From NCBI RefSeq assembly GCF_040448305.1, contig NZ_CP148752.1, forward strand, positions 4,650,001-4,714,000: 64,000 nt of DNA, read 5' to 3'. Position numbers and translations under genes: made by a program. Below are positions 33,499-42,573 of the stretch, in pieces (position 1 is the first letter of the stretch; each line of letters begins with the position of its first letter). This DNA comes from Pseudomonas fluorescens. Lineage in GTDB: Bacteria > Pseudomonadota > Gammaproteobacteria > Pseudomonadales > Pseudomonadaceae. The notes below the pieces were generated by a model. The model saw nothing but the letters and a program-made list of their open reading frames with translations, did not search any database and had not been told where the DNA came from.

Positions 33499-34248
33499 TT
33501 AAGCCTCAGTGGCAGACCTCTTCTGCCTGGACCGGCGGGATATCATGTTCAACACCTCGATCGCAGCCGAGAATGCCATGGCCGCATAGACGTAGCCTTT
33601 CGGTACATGGGCGCCGAAGCCTTCGGCGATCAGCGTCATGCCGATCATGATCAGGAAGCCCAGGGCCAGCATCACCACTGTCGGGTTGTCGTTGATGAAC
33701 TTGGCCAGCGGATCAGCCGCCAGCAACATCACCAGGACCGACACCACCACCGCGATGACCATGATCGGCAAATGCTCGGTCATGCCGACAGCGGTAATGA
33801 TGCTGTCGATGGAGAACACCATGTCCAGCATCAGGATCTGACCGATCGCGGCAGCGAAGCCCAGGGTCACGGTCGAGGTCGCCGACTTCGGATCTTCCGG
33901 TGCCGGGTCCATGCTGTGATGGATCTCGGTGGTTGCCTTCCACAACAGGAACAGGCCACCGGCAATCAGGATCATGTCTTTCCAGGAAAGCGCGTGGCCG
34001 AGAATCTCGATCACCGGATTGGTCAACTGGACGATGAACGCGATGGTGCTCAGCAAACCCAGGCGCAGGATCAACGCCATGCCGATACCGATGCGCCGTG
34101 CCCGCTGTCGATTGTGCAAGGGCAGCTTGTTGGTCAGGATCGAGATGAAGATCAGGTTATCGATGCCGAGCACGATCTCCATCACAATCAGGGTGGCAAG
34201 GGCGACCCAGGCGGTGGGGCTGGCGGCAAGTTGTAAAAGGTAGTCCAT
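33499..34248 (-). CDS. TerC-family integral membrane protein
   Basis: 249 residues with about seven transmembrane helices and the family signatures EIVLGIDNLIFIS (acidic, near residue 25) and DMVFSIDSI (near 140), which carry conserved Asp/Glu in the membrane. TerC proteins are linked to metal (manganese) efflux or metalation of exported proteins. It follows a small lipoprotein gene by 29 bases, so the two are likely co-transcribed. Confidence 0.9.
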   Translation of the reverse strand: MDYLLQLAASPTAWVALATLIVMEIVLGIDNLIFISILTNKLPLHNRQRARRIGIGMALILRLGLLSTIAFIVQLTNPVIEILGHALSWKDMILIAGGLFLLWKATTEIHHSMDPAPEDPKSATSTVTLGFAAAIGQILMLDMVFSIDSIITAVGMTEHLPIMVIAVVVSVLVMLLAADPLAKFINDNPTVVMLALGFLIMIGMTLIAEGFGAHVPKGYVYAAMAFSAAIEVLNMISRRSRQKRSATEA

Positions 34249-34277
34249 GGGTCAGTCCTGACTCGTTGTAATACGGT

Positions 34278-34520
34278 TTAGATTTCCTGGGAGGAAGATT
34301 CGGTTTTTTCCGAGTCTTTTTCCGATGATTCTTTTTTGCTGATCAACCCGCTGGTGGCGTCACTGAGTGCTTGCTCGGCGGCCTTGTGGGTATCGTCAAT
34401 CGCCTGTTTGGCGCTTTCGGCAGCCTTGCCCATCAATTGTTGCGCGCTTTTCTCGGCCTGGTCGCAACCGGCCAGTACCAGTAAAGACGTAATCAACAGT
34501 GCCGTGGCTTTAAGCTTCAT
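34278..34520 (-). CDS. Small lipoprotein, unknown
   Basis: 80 residues. The lipobox LAGC is at about 16-19 (LLVLAGCDQAEK). The rest is hydrophilic, helical and Lys/Glu/Ser/Ala-rich (SAQQLMGKAAESAKQ), resembling short outer-membrane-anchored coiled-coil lipoproteins. It lies just upstream of terC on the same strand. Confidence 0.75.
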   Translation of the reverse strand: MKLKATALLITSLLVLAGCDQAEKSAQQLMGKAAESAKQAIDDTHKAAEQALSDATSGLISKKESSEKDSEKTESSSQEI

Positions 34521-34655
34521 GATGCTTTCCTCGATAGAACGAACGGGACCTAAACGATGGCCCGTTGATAGCGATGCATTCTAGGGAAGTGAATACTTCA
34601 GGAAAATTCGTATTTTCAGCGGTTATACTTCGATTTTTACGAAGTGTTAGACGCC

Positions 34656-35555
34656 ATGCTCAACTATCGGCAATTGCATTACTTCTGGGTGGTGGCCAAG
34701 ACCGGCAGCATCGTGCGCGCCTGCGAGCAACTGAATCTCACTCCACAAACCATCAGCGGGCAGATTTCATTGCTGGAACAGACCTTTGGCATCGAGTTGT
34801 TTCGGCGAGTCGGACGGCAACTCGAACTGACCGAGGCCGGCCGCCAGGCCCTGCCCTATGCCGAACAAATGTTCCAGCTCGGTGGCGAACTGGAACTGAT
34901 GCTGCGGGCACAACCCAATGAACAGCAGATCCTGTTTCGCGTTGGTGTGGCCGACGTGGTGCCCAAGTCCATCGTCTATCGCCTGATCGCACCGACCATG
35001 GAGCTGAGCGAACCGCTGCGCATCACCTGTCGCGAAGACAAGCTTGAGCGTTTGTTGGCCGACCTGGCGATCCAGCGCCTGGACCTGGTGATATCCGACA
35101 GCCCGATGCCGTCGCACCTGGACATCAAGGGCTACAGCCAGAAACTCGGTGAGTGCGGGATCAGCTTTTTCGCCACCCCTGAGTTGGCGGCACGATACGG
35201 CCGGGACTTTCCGCGTAACCTGCACGGTGCGCCACTGCTGATTCCCGGCCCGGAAACCGTGGTGCGCAGCCGCTTGCAACGCTGGTTCGCCGAGCAACAG
35301 ATCCAGCCGAAAATTGTCGGTGAGTTCGACGACAGCGCCCTGATGCAGGCCTTCGGCCAATCCGGCAGCGGAATCTTCATCGGCCCGAGCGTGATTGCCG
35401 ATGAAGTGCAACGCCAATATGGCGTGGAAGTGATCGGCCAGACCGACGCGGTGAGCGAGTCGTTCTATGCCATCTCAGTGGAACGCAAGGTCATGCACCC
35501 CGGCATTGTCGCCATTACCGAAGGTGCCCGACGCGAGTTGTTTACAGCGCTGTAA
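34656..35555 (+). CDS. nhaR: LysR-type activator NhaR
   Basis: 299 residues from ATG 34656 (MLNYRQLHYFWVVAKTGS). The winged helix-turn-helix (about 1-60) and LysR substrate domain are complete, and the N-terminus with FWVVAKTGSIVRACEQLNLTP is characteristic of NhaR. It usually activates Na+/H+ antiporter genes; no such gene is adjacent. It overlaps the convergent MFS gene by 14 bases. Confidence 0.88.
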   Translation: MLNYRQLHYFWVVAKTGSIVRACEQLNLTPQTISGQISLLEQTFGIELFRRVGRQLELTEAGRQALPYAEQMFQLGGELELMLRAQPNEQQILFRVGVADVVPKSIVYRLIAPTMELSEPLRITCREDKLERLLADLAIQRLDLVISDSPMPSHLDIKGYSQKLGECGISFFATPELAARYGRDFPRNLHGAPLLIPGPETVVRSRLQRWFAEQQIQPKIVGEFDDSALMQAFGQSGSGIFIGPSVIADEVQRQYGVEVIGQTDAVSESFYAISVERKVMHPGIVAITEGARRELFTAL

Positions 35556-36702
35556 CCTCTTCCCGCGGCTTGAACGTCATCAGGGCGATGGCCAGCAGGA
35601 TCGACGCCAGAATGAAAGCGGCGGCTGCAAAGCCAAGGCCTTGCAGGCCGACGCTGTCGATCACCCGACCACCGATCATCGCCCCCAGACCGATACCGAG
35701 GTTGGCCCCGGCGATGTTCAGCGACGCGGCGAAGGCCGGCGCTTCGGGCGCCGCTTTCATCAGGCGCACATGGCTGACCAGGAACAACGCCGCCTGGGTC
35801 ACGCCCCAGATGCCCATCGCCGCCGCCAGACCGAGCGGCGAATGGATGTTCGGCACCAGCGCCACCAGGCCGGCAATCATGAACGCACAGAACATCATCG
35901 ACGCCATCAGCGGATGACGATCCACCGCCCGGCCGCCCAGGGAGTTGCCGATCAACCCGACCGCGCCGAAGCCCATCAGACACCAGCCAACCACGGTGCC
36001 GTTGAAGCCGGCCAGGCGCTCAAGAATGTCCGCCAGGTAGGTGTAGGCGGTGAACATGCCGCTGAACACAATCACTGACAGCAGCACGTGACCGAGCATC
36101 AGCGGGCTGCGCAGGATCTTGAACTGCGACCGGAAGCTCACCTGATGCTGGTGCAGGTTGGTCTTGGGCAGATAGATAAACAGCAGCAACGCCTTGGCAA
36201 AGGCGATGACCGCCAGAATCGCGAAGGCACTGCGCCAGCCGAACGCATCGGAAATCAGCGTGCCCACGGGAATGCCGAACACCGTGGCGCAAACGATGCC
36301 GAAGCCGATCTTGGCGATGGCGCGACCGGCGTAATCCGGCCCGACAATGTCCACCGCCGTTTCACTGGCCAAGGCCCAGAACACCGGCAGCCCCAATGCC
36401 GGGATCAATCGGGCAAACGCCATGACCCAGATGTTCGGCGCCAGCGCCGCGAGCGTGTTGGCCAGGCCAAACATGATCAGCACCGAGATGAACAGCTTGC
36501 GGCGCTCGAAGCGGGCGAAATACGCCGTCAGGAACGGCCCGAACGCGGCGACGGTGAAAGCGAACAGGGTCACCAGCAGGCCGGCCTGCGGGATGCTGAC
36601 CTCCAGATCCCGGGCGATAGCCGGCAACAGGCCAACGATGACGAATTCCGTGGTCAGCACCGTGAAGCCGGCGGCAGACAACAGAAGAATGGGCAACAGC
36701 AT
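35542..36702 (-). CDS. MFS transporter (DHA1 drug/sugar exporter type)
   Basis: 386 residues from ATG 36702, with GGAG 6 bases upstream. Upstream in-frame starts add a non-membrane segment. About 12 transmembrane helices; the loop 2-3 motif appears as GPFLTAYFARFERRK. It resembles the arabinose-efflux/YdeA-like group of the DHA1 family. Substrate unknown. Confidence 0.85.
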   Translation of the reverse strand: MLLPILLLSAAGFTVLTTEFVIVGLLPAIARDLEVSIPQAGLLVTLFAFTVAAFGPFLTAYFARFERRKLFISVLIMFGLANTLAALAPNIWVMAFARLIPALGLPVFWALASETAVDIVGPDYAGRAIAKIGFGIVCATVFGIPVGTLISDAFGWRSAFAILAVIAFAKALLLFIYLPKTNLHQHQVSFRSQFKILRSPLMLGHVLLSVIVFSGMFTAYTYLADILERLAGFNGTVVGWCLMGFGAVGLIGNSLGGRAVDRHPLMASMMFCAFMIAGLVALVPNIHSPLGLAAAMGIWGVTQAALFLVSHVRLMKAAPEAPAFAASLNIAGANLGIGLGAMIGGRVIDSVGLQGLGFAAAAFILASILLAIALMTFKPREEVTAL

Positions 36703-37019
36703 GCAGAACTCCAGAAAACGACGACACCAGCGATAGCCCGAAGGCCCACTGGCAGACATGAAAATGAGGATGGCGAATCTTAACAGAGTGTTTCCGAACG
36801 CGGTTGCACGAACCTGCCTATCTCGTTGAATGCCAGGGTGGCAGTTCGTCACAGGTCTGAAAGATCACTCCTACGCTGTGATAAAGTCCGCGCCCTGAAA
36901 AACGTACACCCAGTGTTCGTCGGCCATTTTTGGCGTCGATGTCACGATCCTCTTCGGTTTCCTGCGGGCTGCATGCGCGGTGAAACCTTGCACTTATAAA
37001 AAATCAGAGATGCCGTTTT

Positions 37020-38252
37020 ATGACTGCTTCATCCCCTTCTCTATTGCACCGCCTTAAACGCTTGAGCCTGGTCACACAGATCGTGATCGGCCTGATCGCC
37101 GGTATTGCCCTGGCGCTGATTGCCCCCGACATGGCGAAGTCCACGGCGTTCATCGGCAAAGTGTTTGTCTCGGCGCTGAAAGCCGTCGCGCCGATTCTGG
37201 TGTTCGTGCTGGTCATGGCGTCGATTGCCAACCACAAGCACGGCCAGGAAACCCACATCCGGCCGATTCTGTTCCTGTATCTGCTGGGCACTTTCGCCGC
37301 GGCCGTGGTGGCGGTGGTTGCCAGCATGACGTTCCCGTCGAACCTGGTGCTGTCGACCCAGGACGTCGCGGTCACAGCGCCAGGCGGGATTGGCGAAGTG
37401 TTGCAAAGCCTGTTGCTGAGCGTGGTCGATAATCCGGTCAGTGCCCTGATGAACGCCAACTTCATCGGTATCCTGGCCTGGGCCATCGGCATGGGCATCG
37501 CCATTCGCCATGCCGGCAACACCACCCGTGAAGTACTGGGCGACCTGTCTAACGGTGTGACCGTGATCGTGCGAGTGGTGATTCGCTTCGCACCGCTAGG
37601 CATCTTCGGCCTGGTGGCCTCGACCCTGGCCACTTCCGGTTTCGGCGCCTTGATCGGTTACGCCCACCTGCTGGCCGTGCTGCTGGGCTGCATGCTGTTC
37701 GTGGCACTGGTGATGAACCCGCTCATCGTGTTCTGGAAGCTGCGTCGCAACCCGTACCCGCTGGTGCTCACCTGCCTGCGCGAAAGCGGCATCACGGCGT
37801 TCTTCACCCGTAGCTCGGCGGCGAACATTCCGGTCAACCTGGAGTTGAGCAAGCGTCTGGGCCTGCACGAAGACACCTACTCGGTATCGATCCCGCTGGG
37901 CGCGACCATCAACATGGCCGGCGCAGCGATCACCATCACCGTACTGACCCTGGCGGCCGTGCACACGCTGGGCATCGCCGTGGACATTCCGACCGCGATC
38001 CTGTTGAGCGTCGTCGCAGCCATCTGCGCCTGCGGCGCCTCGGGCGTGGCCGGTGGTTCGCTGTTGCTGATTCCACTGGCGTGCAGCCTGTTCGGCATCC
38101 CGAGCGAGATCGCCATGCAGGTGGTGGCGGTTGGTTTCATCATTGGTGTGTTGCAGGACTCGGCGGAAACCGCGCTGAACTCGTCCACCGATGTGCTGTT
38201 CACCGCGGCGGCTTGCCTGGGTGAAGAGGCAAAAGCAGAACGCCTGGCCTGA
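37020..38252 (+). CDS. sstT: Serine/threonine:sodium symporter SstT
   Basis: 410 residues of the dicarboxylate/amino-acid:cation symporter family, with the SstT-specific start HRLKRLSLVTQIVIGLIAG and the conserved SSAANIPVN and ATINMAGAAI stretches. It imports serine and threonine with Na+. The 317 bases upstream hold no gene that I can support. Downstream are a REP pair and a terminator. Confidence 0.95.
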   Translation: MTASSPSLLHRLKRLSLVTQIVIGLIAGIALALIAPDMAKSTAFIGKVFVSALKAVAPILVFVLVMASIANHKHGQETHIRPILFLYLLGTFAAAVVAVVASMTFPSNLVLSTQDVAVTAPGGIGEVLQSLLLSVVDNPVSALMNANFIGILAWAIGMGIAIRHAGNTTREVLGDLSNGVTVIVRVVIRFAPLGIFGLVASTLATSGFGALIGYAHLLAVLLGCMLFVALVMNPLIVFWKLRRNPYPLVLTCLRESGITAFFTRSSAANIPVNLELSKRLGLHEDTYSVSIPLGATINMAGAAITITVLTLAAVHTLGIAVDIPTAILLSVVAAICACGASGVAGGSLLLIPLACSLFGIPSEIAMQVVAVGFIIGVLQDSAETALNSSTDVLFTAAACLGEEAKAERLA

Positions 38253-38261
38253 CACAACCCC

Positions 38262-38353
38262 CTGTGGGAGCGAGCTTGCTCGCGATAGCGGTGGGTCATT
38301 CAACTTTGATGTCGACTGACACTCCCTCATCGCGAGCAAGCTCGCTCCCACAG
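38262..38353. repeat. REP pair (inverted)
   Basis: Two REP hairpins, CTGTGGGAGCGAGCTTGCTC and its reverse complement, face each other across a ~45-base linker. Confidence 0.9.
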
Positions 38354-38387
38354 GGTTCGTGGTGCAGCGGAAAAATTCGTACACATG

Positions 38388-38425
38388 AAAAAGCCCCCGC
38401 AGCCAAAGGTTGCGGGGGCTTTTTT
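38388..38425. terminator. Bidirectional terminator after sstT
   Basis: A 14-bp stem AAAAAGCCCCCGCA / TGCGGGGGCTTTTT with a 9-base loop stops both sstT and the convergent DUF1993 gene. Confidence 0.92.
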
Positions 38426-38438
38426 GTACCTGGACGGT

Positions 38439-38948
38439 TTAGAACGCGCCCATGTAGTCGCGCTTGCCCACTTCCACGCCGTTGTGGCGCAGCAGTGCGT
38501 AAGTGGTGGTGATGTGGAAGAAGAACTGCGGCAGGCCGTAGGTCAGCAGGTAGGACTGGCCGCTGAAGCGCTTCTCTTTAGGCGTGCCCGGACGGGTGAC
38601 GATCTCGATGCCTTCCTTGCCGTTGATCTGCTCCGGCGTGAACTCGCCGATGTAGGCCAGAACCTTGGCGATCAGTGCTTGCAGCTCGGCGAAGGTGGTT
38701 TCAGTGTCGTCGTACTTCGGCAGCTCGACTTCGGCCAGACGCGAAGAAATGCCTTTGGCGAAATCAACGGCGATCTGCACCTGACGCACCAGCGGGAACA
38801 TGTCCGGGAACAGGCGCGCTTGCAGGAAGGCGTTAGGGTCGATGTTTTTTTCGGTGGCGTGAGCCTCGGCCTTCTTCAGTACATCGCTCAGGGCGTTGAG
38901 CATTTGCTGGAAAACAGGCACGGAAGCGTCGTACAGGGAAATGGTCAT
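38439..38948 (-). CDS. DUF1993 family protein
   Basis: 169 residues from ATG 38948 (MTISLYDASVPVFQQML). All-helical, with the DUF1993/DinB-like pattern (FAKGISSRLAEVELPKYDDTE; YGLPQFFFHITTTYALLRHNG). The fold resembles DinB-like four-helix bundles; function unknown. It lies just outside the steroid cluster and shows no link to it. Confidence 0.85.
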   Translation of the reverse strand: MTISLYDASVPVFQQMLNALSDVLKKAEAHATEKNIDPNAFLQARLFPDMFPLVRQVQIAVDFAKGISSRLAEVELPKYDDTETTFAELQALIAKVLAYIGEFTPEQINGKEGIEIVTRPGTPKEKRFSGQSYLLTYGLPQFFFHITTTYALLRHNGVEVGKRDYMGAF

Positions 38949-38987
38949 GGCAGGTCTCGTGTGGTGACGGAGGGAAACGTCGACCAC

Positions 38988-39090
38988 CTGTAGGAGCGAG
39001 CCTGCTCGCGATGGACTCAGGCGCAACGCGTTTATCCAGAATCAACGCGTTATCGTTAACGTCCATCGCGAGCAGGCTCGCTCCCACAGG
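38988..39090. repeat. REP pair (inverted)
   Basis: CTGTAGGAGCGAGCCTGCTC and its inverted partner flank a linker of the AACGATAACG type, read here in reverse. Confidence 0.9.
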
Positions 39091-39152
39091 TGATCGGTTT
39101 TGGAACGTGGGCCGATTATAGCCATGCACGCCCCTCCCCGGACCGGACTTTT

Positions 39153-40028
39153 TTAGCTGCCGTAAACCTTCGCCGCCGGAACGGCCTGAGCCACCAGCTG
39201 TGCGACGGCTTCGCCCATCTCGCCTACTGCCCAACGGCCCTGACGATCCAGTTGCGGACCACGGCGCCAGCCGTCGGCGATCGACAACTTGCCGCCCTCG
39301 ACTTCGAACATCTGCCCGGTCACCTCGGCAGATGCCTCGGAACCCAGCCACACCACCAGCGGTGCGACGTTTTCCGGGGCGAAGTAATCGAAGCCTTCTT
39401 CAGGCTTTTTCATGGCGTCGGCGAACACTTGCTCGGTCATTCCGGTGCGCGCGGCCGGCGCCAGGGCGTTTGCGGTGATCCCGTAGCGGCGCAGTTCAGC
39501 CGCCTGCACCAGCGTCAGCGAGGCAATACCGCCCTTGGCCGCCGCGTAGTTGGACTGGCCAATGGAACCCTGCAAACCGGCACCGGAGCTGGTGTTGATG
39601 ATCCGCGCATCGACCTTGGCACCGCCCTTGGCCTGCTCGCGCCAGTACTTCACCGCGTGGCTGGAAATGCAGAAGTGGCCTTTGAGGTGCACGGCTACCA
39701 CGGCGTCCCAGTCGGCTTCGCTGAGGCTGGCGAACATTCGGTCGCGGCAAATGCCGGCGTTGTTGACCACCACATTCAGGTCGCCGAAGGTTTCGATGGC
39801 CTGGCGCACGATCAGCCCCGCCGAGTCATAGCGGGTGATGTCATCGCTGTTGGCCACGGCGCTGCCGCCCTGGCCGAGGATTTCGCCGACCACGGCGAGC
39901 GCCGCTTCGCGGTTGATGTCGTTGACCACCACTTTCGCGCCTTCGGCAGCGAAGGCCAGCGCGTAGGCACGGCCCAGACCACCGCCGGCACCGGTGATGA
40001 TCACGACGCGGTTTTCACAGATTTTCAT
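39153..40028 (-). CDS. SDR oxidoreductase, HSD17B4-like, steroid cluster
   Basis: 291 residues. Rossmann motif TGAGGGLGRAYA, NNAG, and the catalytic set Ser, Tyr (SNYAAAKGG) and Lys. The length and the GGGLGRAYALAFAAEGAKVVV start match the 17-beta-HSD type 4-like dehydrogenases that serve beta-oxidation of steroid side chains or rings (Rv3548c-like). Predicted to oxidise a 3-hydroxyacyl-CoA intermediate with NAD. It follows the thiolase gene on the same strand but is separated from it by a REP pair. Exact substrate unknown. Confidence 0.8.
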   Translation of the reverse strand: MKICENRVVIITGAGGGLGRAYALAFAAEGAKVVVNDINREAALAVVGEILGQGGSAVANSDDITRYDSAGLIVRQAIETFGDLNVVVNNAGICRDRMFASLSEADWDAVVAVHLKGHFCISSHAVKYWREQAKGGAKVDARIINTSSGAGLQGSIGQSNYAAAKGGIASLTLVQAAELRRYGITANALAPAARTGMTEQVFADAMKKPEEGFDYFAPENVAPLVVWLGSEASAEVTGQMFEVEGGKLSIADGWRRGPQLDRQGRWAVGEMGEAVAQLVAQAVPAAKVYGS

Positions 40029-40069
40029 GTTCTACATCCTTCAAATTCATCACGGGTCGACACAATCCC

Positions 40070-40171
40070 CTGTAGGAGCGAGCCTGCTCGCGATGGTCGT
40101 TAACGAATACGCGGGGTATCTGGATAACCGCGTCGTTCTTGAGTCCATCGCGAGCAGGCTCGCTCCTACAG
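40070..40171. repeat. REP pair (inverted)
   Basis: CTGTAGGAGCGAGCCTGCTC with inverted partner, between the SDR and thiolase genes of the same operon. Confidence 0.9.
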
Positions 40172-40190
40172 GATCGGTGTGCATCCTGGT

Positions 40191-41339
40191 TTACAAACGC
40201 TCGATAATCGTCACATTGGCCTGTCCACCGCCTTCGCACATGGTCTGCATGCCGAAGCGTCCGCCGCTGCGTTCCAGTTCATGCAGCAAGGTGCACATCA
40301 AGCGGGTGCCGGTGGCGCCCAATGGATGACCGAGGGCGATCGCGCCGCCGTTGACGTTGGTCTGTTCATGGGGATAACCGGTCTCTTTCAACCAGGCCAT
40401 GGCCACCGAGGCGAAGGCTTCATTGATCTCCACCCGGTCGATGTCTTCCAGTTTCATGCCGGCGCGTTTGAGTGCGTAAGCCGTGGCCGGGATTGGCGCG
40501 GTGAGCATCCAGATCGGGTCTTCGGCACGCACGCTCAGGTGATGGATACGTGCCCGTGGCGTCAGGCCGTAACGCTTGAGCGCCGCTTCCGAGACGATCA
40601 GCATCGCGCTGGCCGCGTCACAGGTCTGGCTCGACACCGCGGCGGTCACCCGGTCGCAGCCGAACAGGAATTCCAGCTCGGCCATTTTTTCCAGGCTGGT
40701 CTGGCGCGGCGTTTCGTCATGCAGCACGCCGGCCAGTGGCACGATCTCGCGGTTGAAGCGGCCCTGCTCGATGGCCTGCAAGGCACGTCGATGGGACTCA
40801 AGCGAATAGGCTTCAAGTTGCGCCCGGGACAGGTCCCACTTTTCGGCGATCATCTGCGCCGAACGGAACTGCGTCGGGGGTTGCGCGCCATAGCGCCGCA
40901 CCCAGCCTTCGGAACCGCTGAATGGATCGGTGAAGCCCAAGGGCTCGGCGGCAATCATCGCCGAGGAAATCGGGATTTGGGTCATGGTCTGCACGCCACC
41001 GGCGATGACTACGTCCTGGGTGCCGCTCATCACCGCTTGAGCGGCAAAGTGCACCGCTTGCTGGGACGAACCGCACTGGCGATCGATGGTGGTGCCCGGC
41101 ACCGCTTGCGACAGGCCGGCCGCCAGCCAACTGGTGCGGGCGATGTCACCGGCCAGCGGACCGATGGTGTCGACACAGCCGAAGATCACGTCGTCGTAAT
41201 CCTCGTCGGGAATGGCGTTGCGCTCGACCAGCGCGCGCAACACATGGGCGCCCAGGTCGGCGGCGTGGATCTGGCTCAGACCACCCTTGCGCCGCCCGGT
41301 GGGCGTGCGCAGGGCGTCGACGATATAAGCTTCAGGCAT
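40191..41339 (-). CDS. fadA6: Acetyl-CoA acetyltransferase (thiolase), FadA6-like
   Basis: 382 residues. The catalytic residues are in place: nucleophile Cys89 (DRQCGSSQQA), His338 (GHPLGATGTR) and Cys368 (MCEGGGQANV). In steroid degraders FadA6 performs the last thiolysis of the opened C/D-ring chain. The setting, directly after two acyl-CoA dehydrogenases and the ipd genes, supports that role. GAGG lies 6 bases before the ATG. A REP pair separates it from the upstream gene. Confidence 0.85.
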   Translation of the reverse strand: MPEAYIVDALRTPTGRRKGGLSQIHAADLGAHVLRALVERNAIPDEDYDDVIFGCVDTIGPLAGDIARTSWLAAGLSQAVPGTTIDRQCGSSQQAVHFAAQAVMSGTQDVVIAGGVQTMTQIPISSAMIAAEPLGFTDPFSGSEGWVRRYGAQPPTQFRSAQMIAEKWDLSRAQLEAYSLESHRRALQAIEQGRFNREIVPLAGVLHDETPRQTSLEKMAELEFLFGCDRVTAAVSSQTCDAASAMLIVSEAALKRYGLTPRARIHHLSVRAEDPIWMLTAPIPATAYALKRAGMKLEDIDRVEINEAFASVAMAWLKETGYPHEQTNVNGGAIALGHPLGATGTRLMCTLLHELERSGGRFGMQTMCEGGGQANVTIIERL

Positions 41340-41390
41340 GGTCTACCTCGGTATAAAAAATGAAATCGAGTATTGAGAGCGCCGAAAAAC

Positions 41391-41482
41391 CTGTGGGAGC
41401 GAGCTTGCTCGCGATGGCGGAGTGTCAGTCAACATTGATGTTGGATGTGCCGGCCTCATCGCGAGCAAGCTCGCTCCCACAG
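41391..41482. repeat. REP pair (inverted)
   Basis: CTGTGGGAGCGAGCTTGCTC with inverted partner, linker of the GTGTCAGTCAACATTGATG type. It sits inside the operon, between the small acyl-CoA dehydrogenase and thiolase genes. Confidence 0.9.
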
Positions 41483-41507
41483 GGATGTAGTCACCCTTAA
41501 TGACTGG

Positions 41508-42563
41508 TTAGAACGTACTACCCGCTCCCAGCGCGAGCTTGCCGTCAAACAGCGCCGCGCGAATCCGCCCTTTGTGATGGCCGCGATCGCCCCAGACCTT
41601 GTCCAGGGCCCAGGCGCGTTTCATGAACAGATGCAAGTCGACTTCCCAGGTGTAACCCATGGCGCCGTGGGCCTGGATGGTGTTCTTCGCCGCGAGCATG
41701 GCCGCTTCGGCCGTTGCCAGTTTGGCGTGGGACACCAGCACGTCCTGCCCCGGTTGCTGCTCGGCCACCGCATAGGCGGCGCGATAGAGTGGGCCTTTGG
41801 CGAACTCGATCTGCACTGCGACGTTGGCCATCAAGTGCTTGACCGCCTGGAACGAACCCACCGGCTTGCCGAACTGCTTGCGCTCGAAGGTGTAGTCCAC
41901 CGCCAGGTCGACCATGCGTTTGGCCAGCCCGAGCAATTGCGCGGCACTGGCGAGGGCACCACGGTTGAAGGCGGCTGCCCACAGGCGCCGCCCTTGTTCA
42001 CCGCTGGCAACGCAAGTGGCAGGTGTTGGCGTCCACTCGACCTGGAACAGTTGGCGGCTCGGGTCGACCGACTCGTTGCGGGTCAGGCACACGGCATCAC
42101 GTTCCAAGGCATGCACTTCATCGCCATTGGCCAGCAACAGCAGATCGGCGACATGGGCATCGCTGACCAGCGGATTACCTGGCTCGGCCACCGCGAGACG
42201 CGCACGGCCCTCGGCCACTCGCGACAGCCATTTTTGTTTGAGTGGCGCGTGTTGCTCATCGAGGGCGGCGAGCATCGGTACGCCGATCAGCATGGTGTCC
42301 ACCAGCGGTTCGGGCAGCCCGGCGTAACCGCACTCCTGGGCGATCAACACGAAGTCCAGCTCATTCATGCCCATGCCGTCCTGCGCTTCGGGCACGGTCA
42401 GGGCGGTCAGGCCGAGTTCTACCAGTTGCGCCCAGAGTTGCTCACTGCGCCCGCTGTCGCTCTGCCACAGTTCGCGGATGCGTTCCGGGGTGACTTCGTT
42501 GATCAGGAAGCTGCGGACGTTGTCCTGAAACAGCAATTGGTCGCGGCTGAAACTAAAGTCCAT
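41508..42563 (-). CDS. Acyl-CoA dehydrogenase, small-type subunit (steroid ring degradation)
   Basis: 351 residues (MDFSFSRDQLLFQDNVRSFL). N-terminal, middle and C-terminal acyl-CoA dehydrogenase domains, with FERKQFGKPVGSFQAVKH and HGAMGYTWEVDLHLFMKRAW in the FAD-binding C-domain. In actinobacterial steroid pathways such short forms pair with a second subunit to make alpha2-beta2 enzymes. The adjacent gene 10 bases upstream encodes the likely partner. Comparable to FadE31/32/33-type proteins; which one is uncertain. Confidence 0.8.
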   Translation of the reverse strand: MDFSFSRDQLLFQDNVRSFLINEVTPERIRELWQSDSGRSEQLWAQLVELGLTALTVPEAQDGMGMNELDFVLIAQECGYAGLPEPLVDTMLIGVPMLAALDEQHAPLKQKWLSRVAEGRARLAVAEPGNPLVSDAHVADLLLLANGDEVHALERDAVCLTRNESVDPSRQLFQVEWTPTPATCVASGEQGRRLWAAAFNRGALASAAQLLGLAKRMVDLAVDYTFERKQFGKPVGSFQAVKHLMANVAVQIEFAKGPLYRAAYAVAEQQPGQDVLVSHAKLATAEAAMLAAKNTIQAHGAMGYTWEVDLHLFMKRAWALDKVWGDRGHHKGRIRAALFDGKLALGAGSTF

Positions 42564-42573
42564 GGTCTATTCC

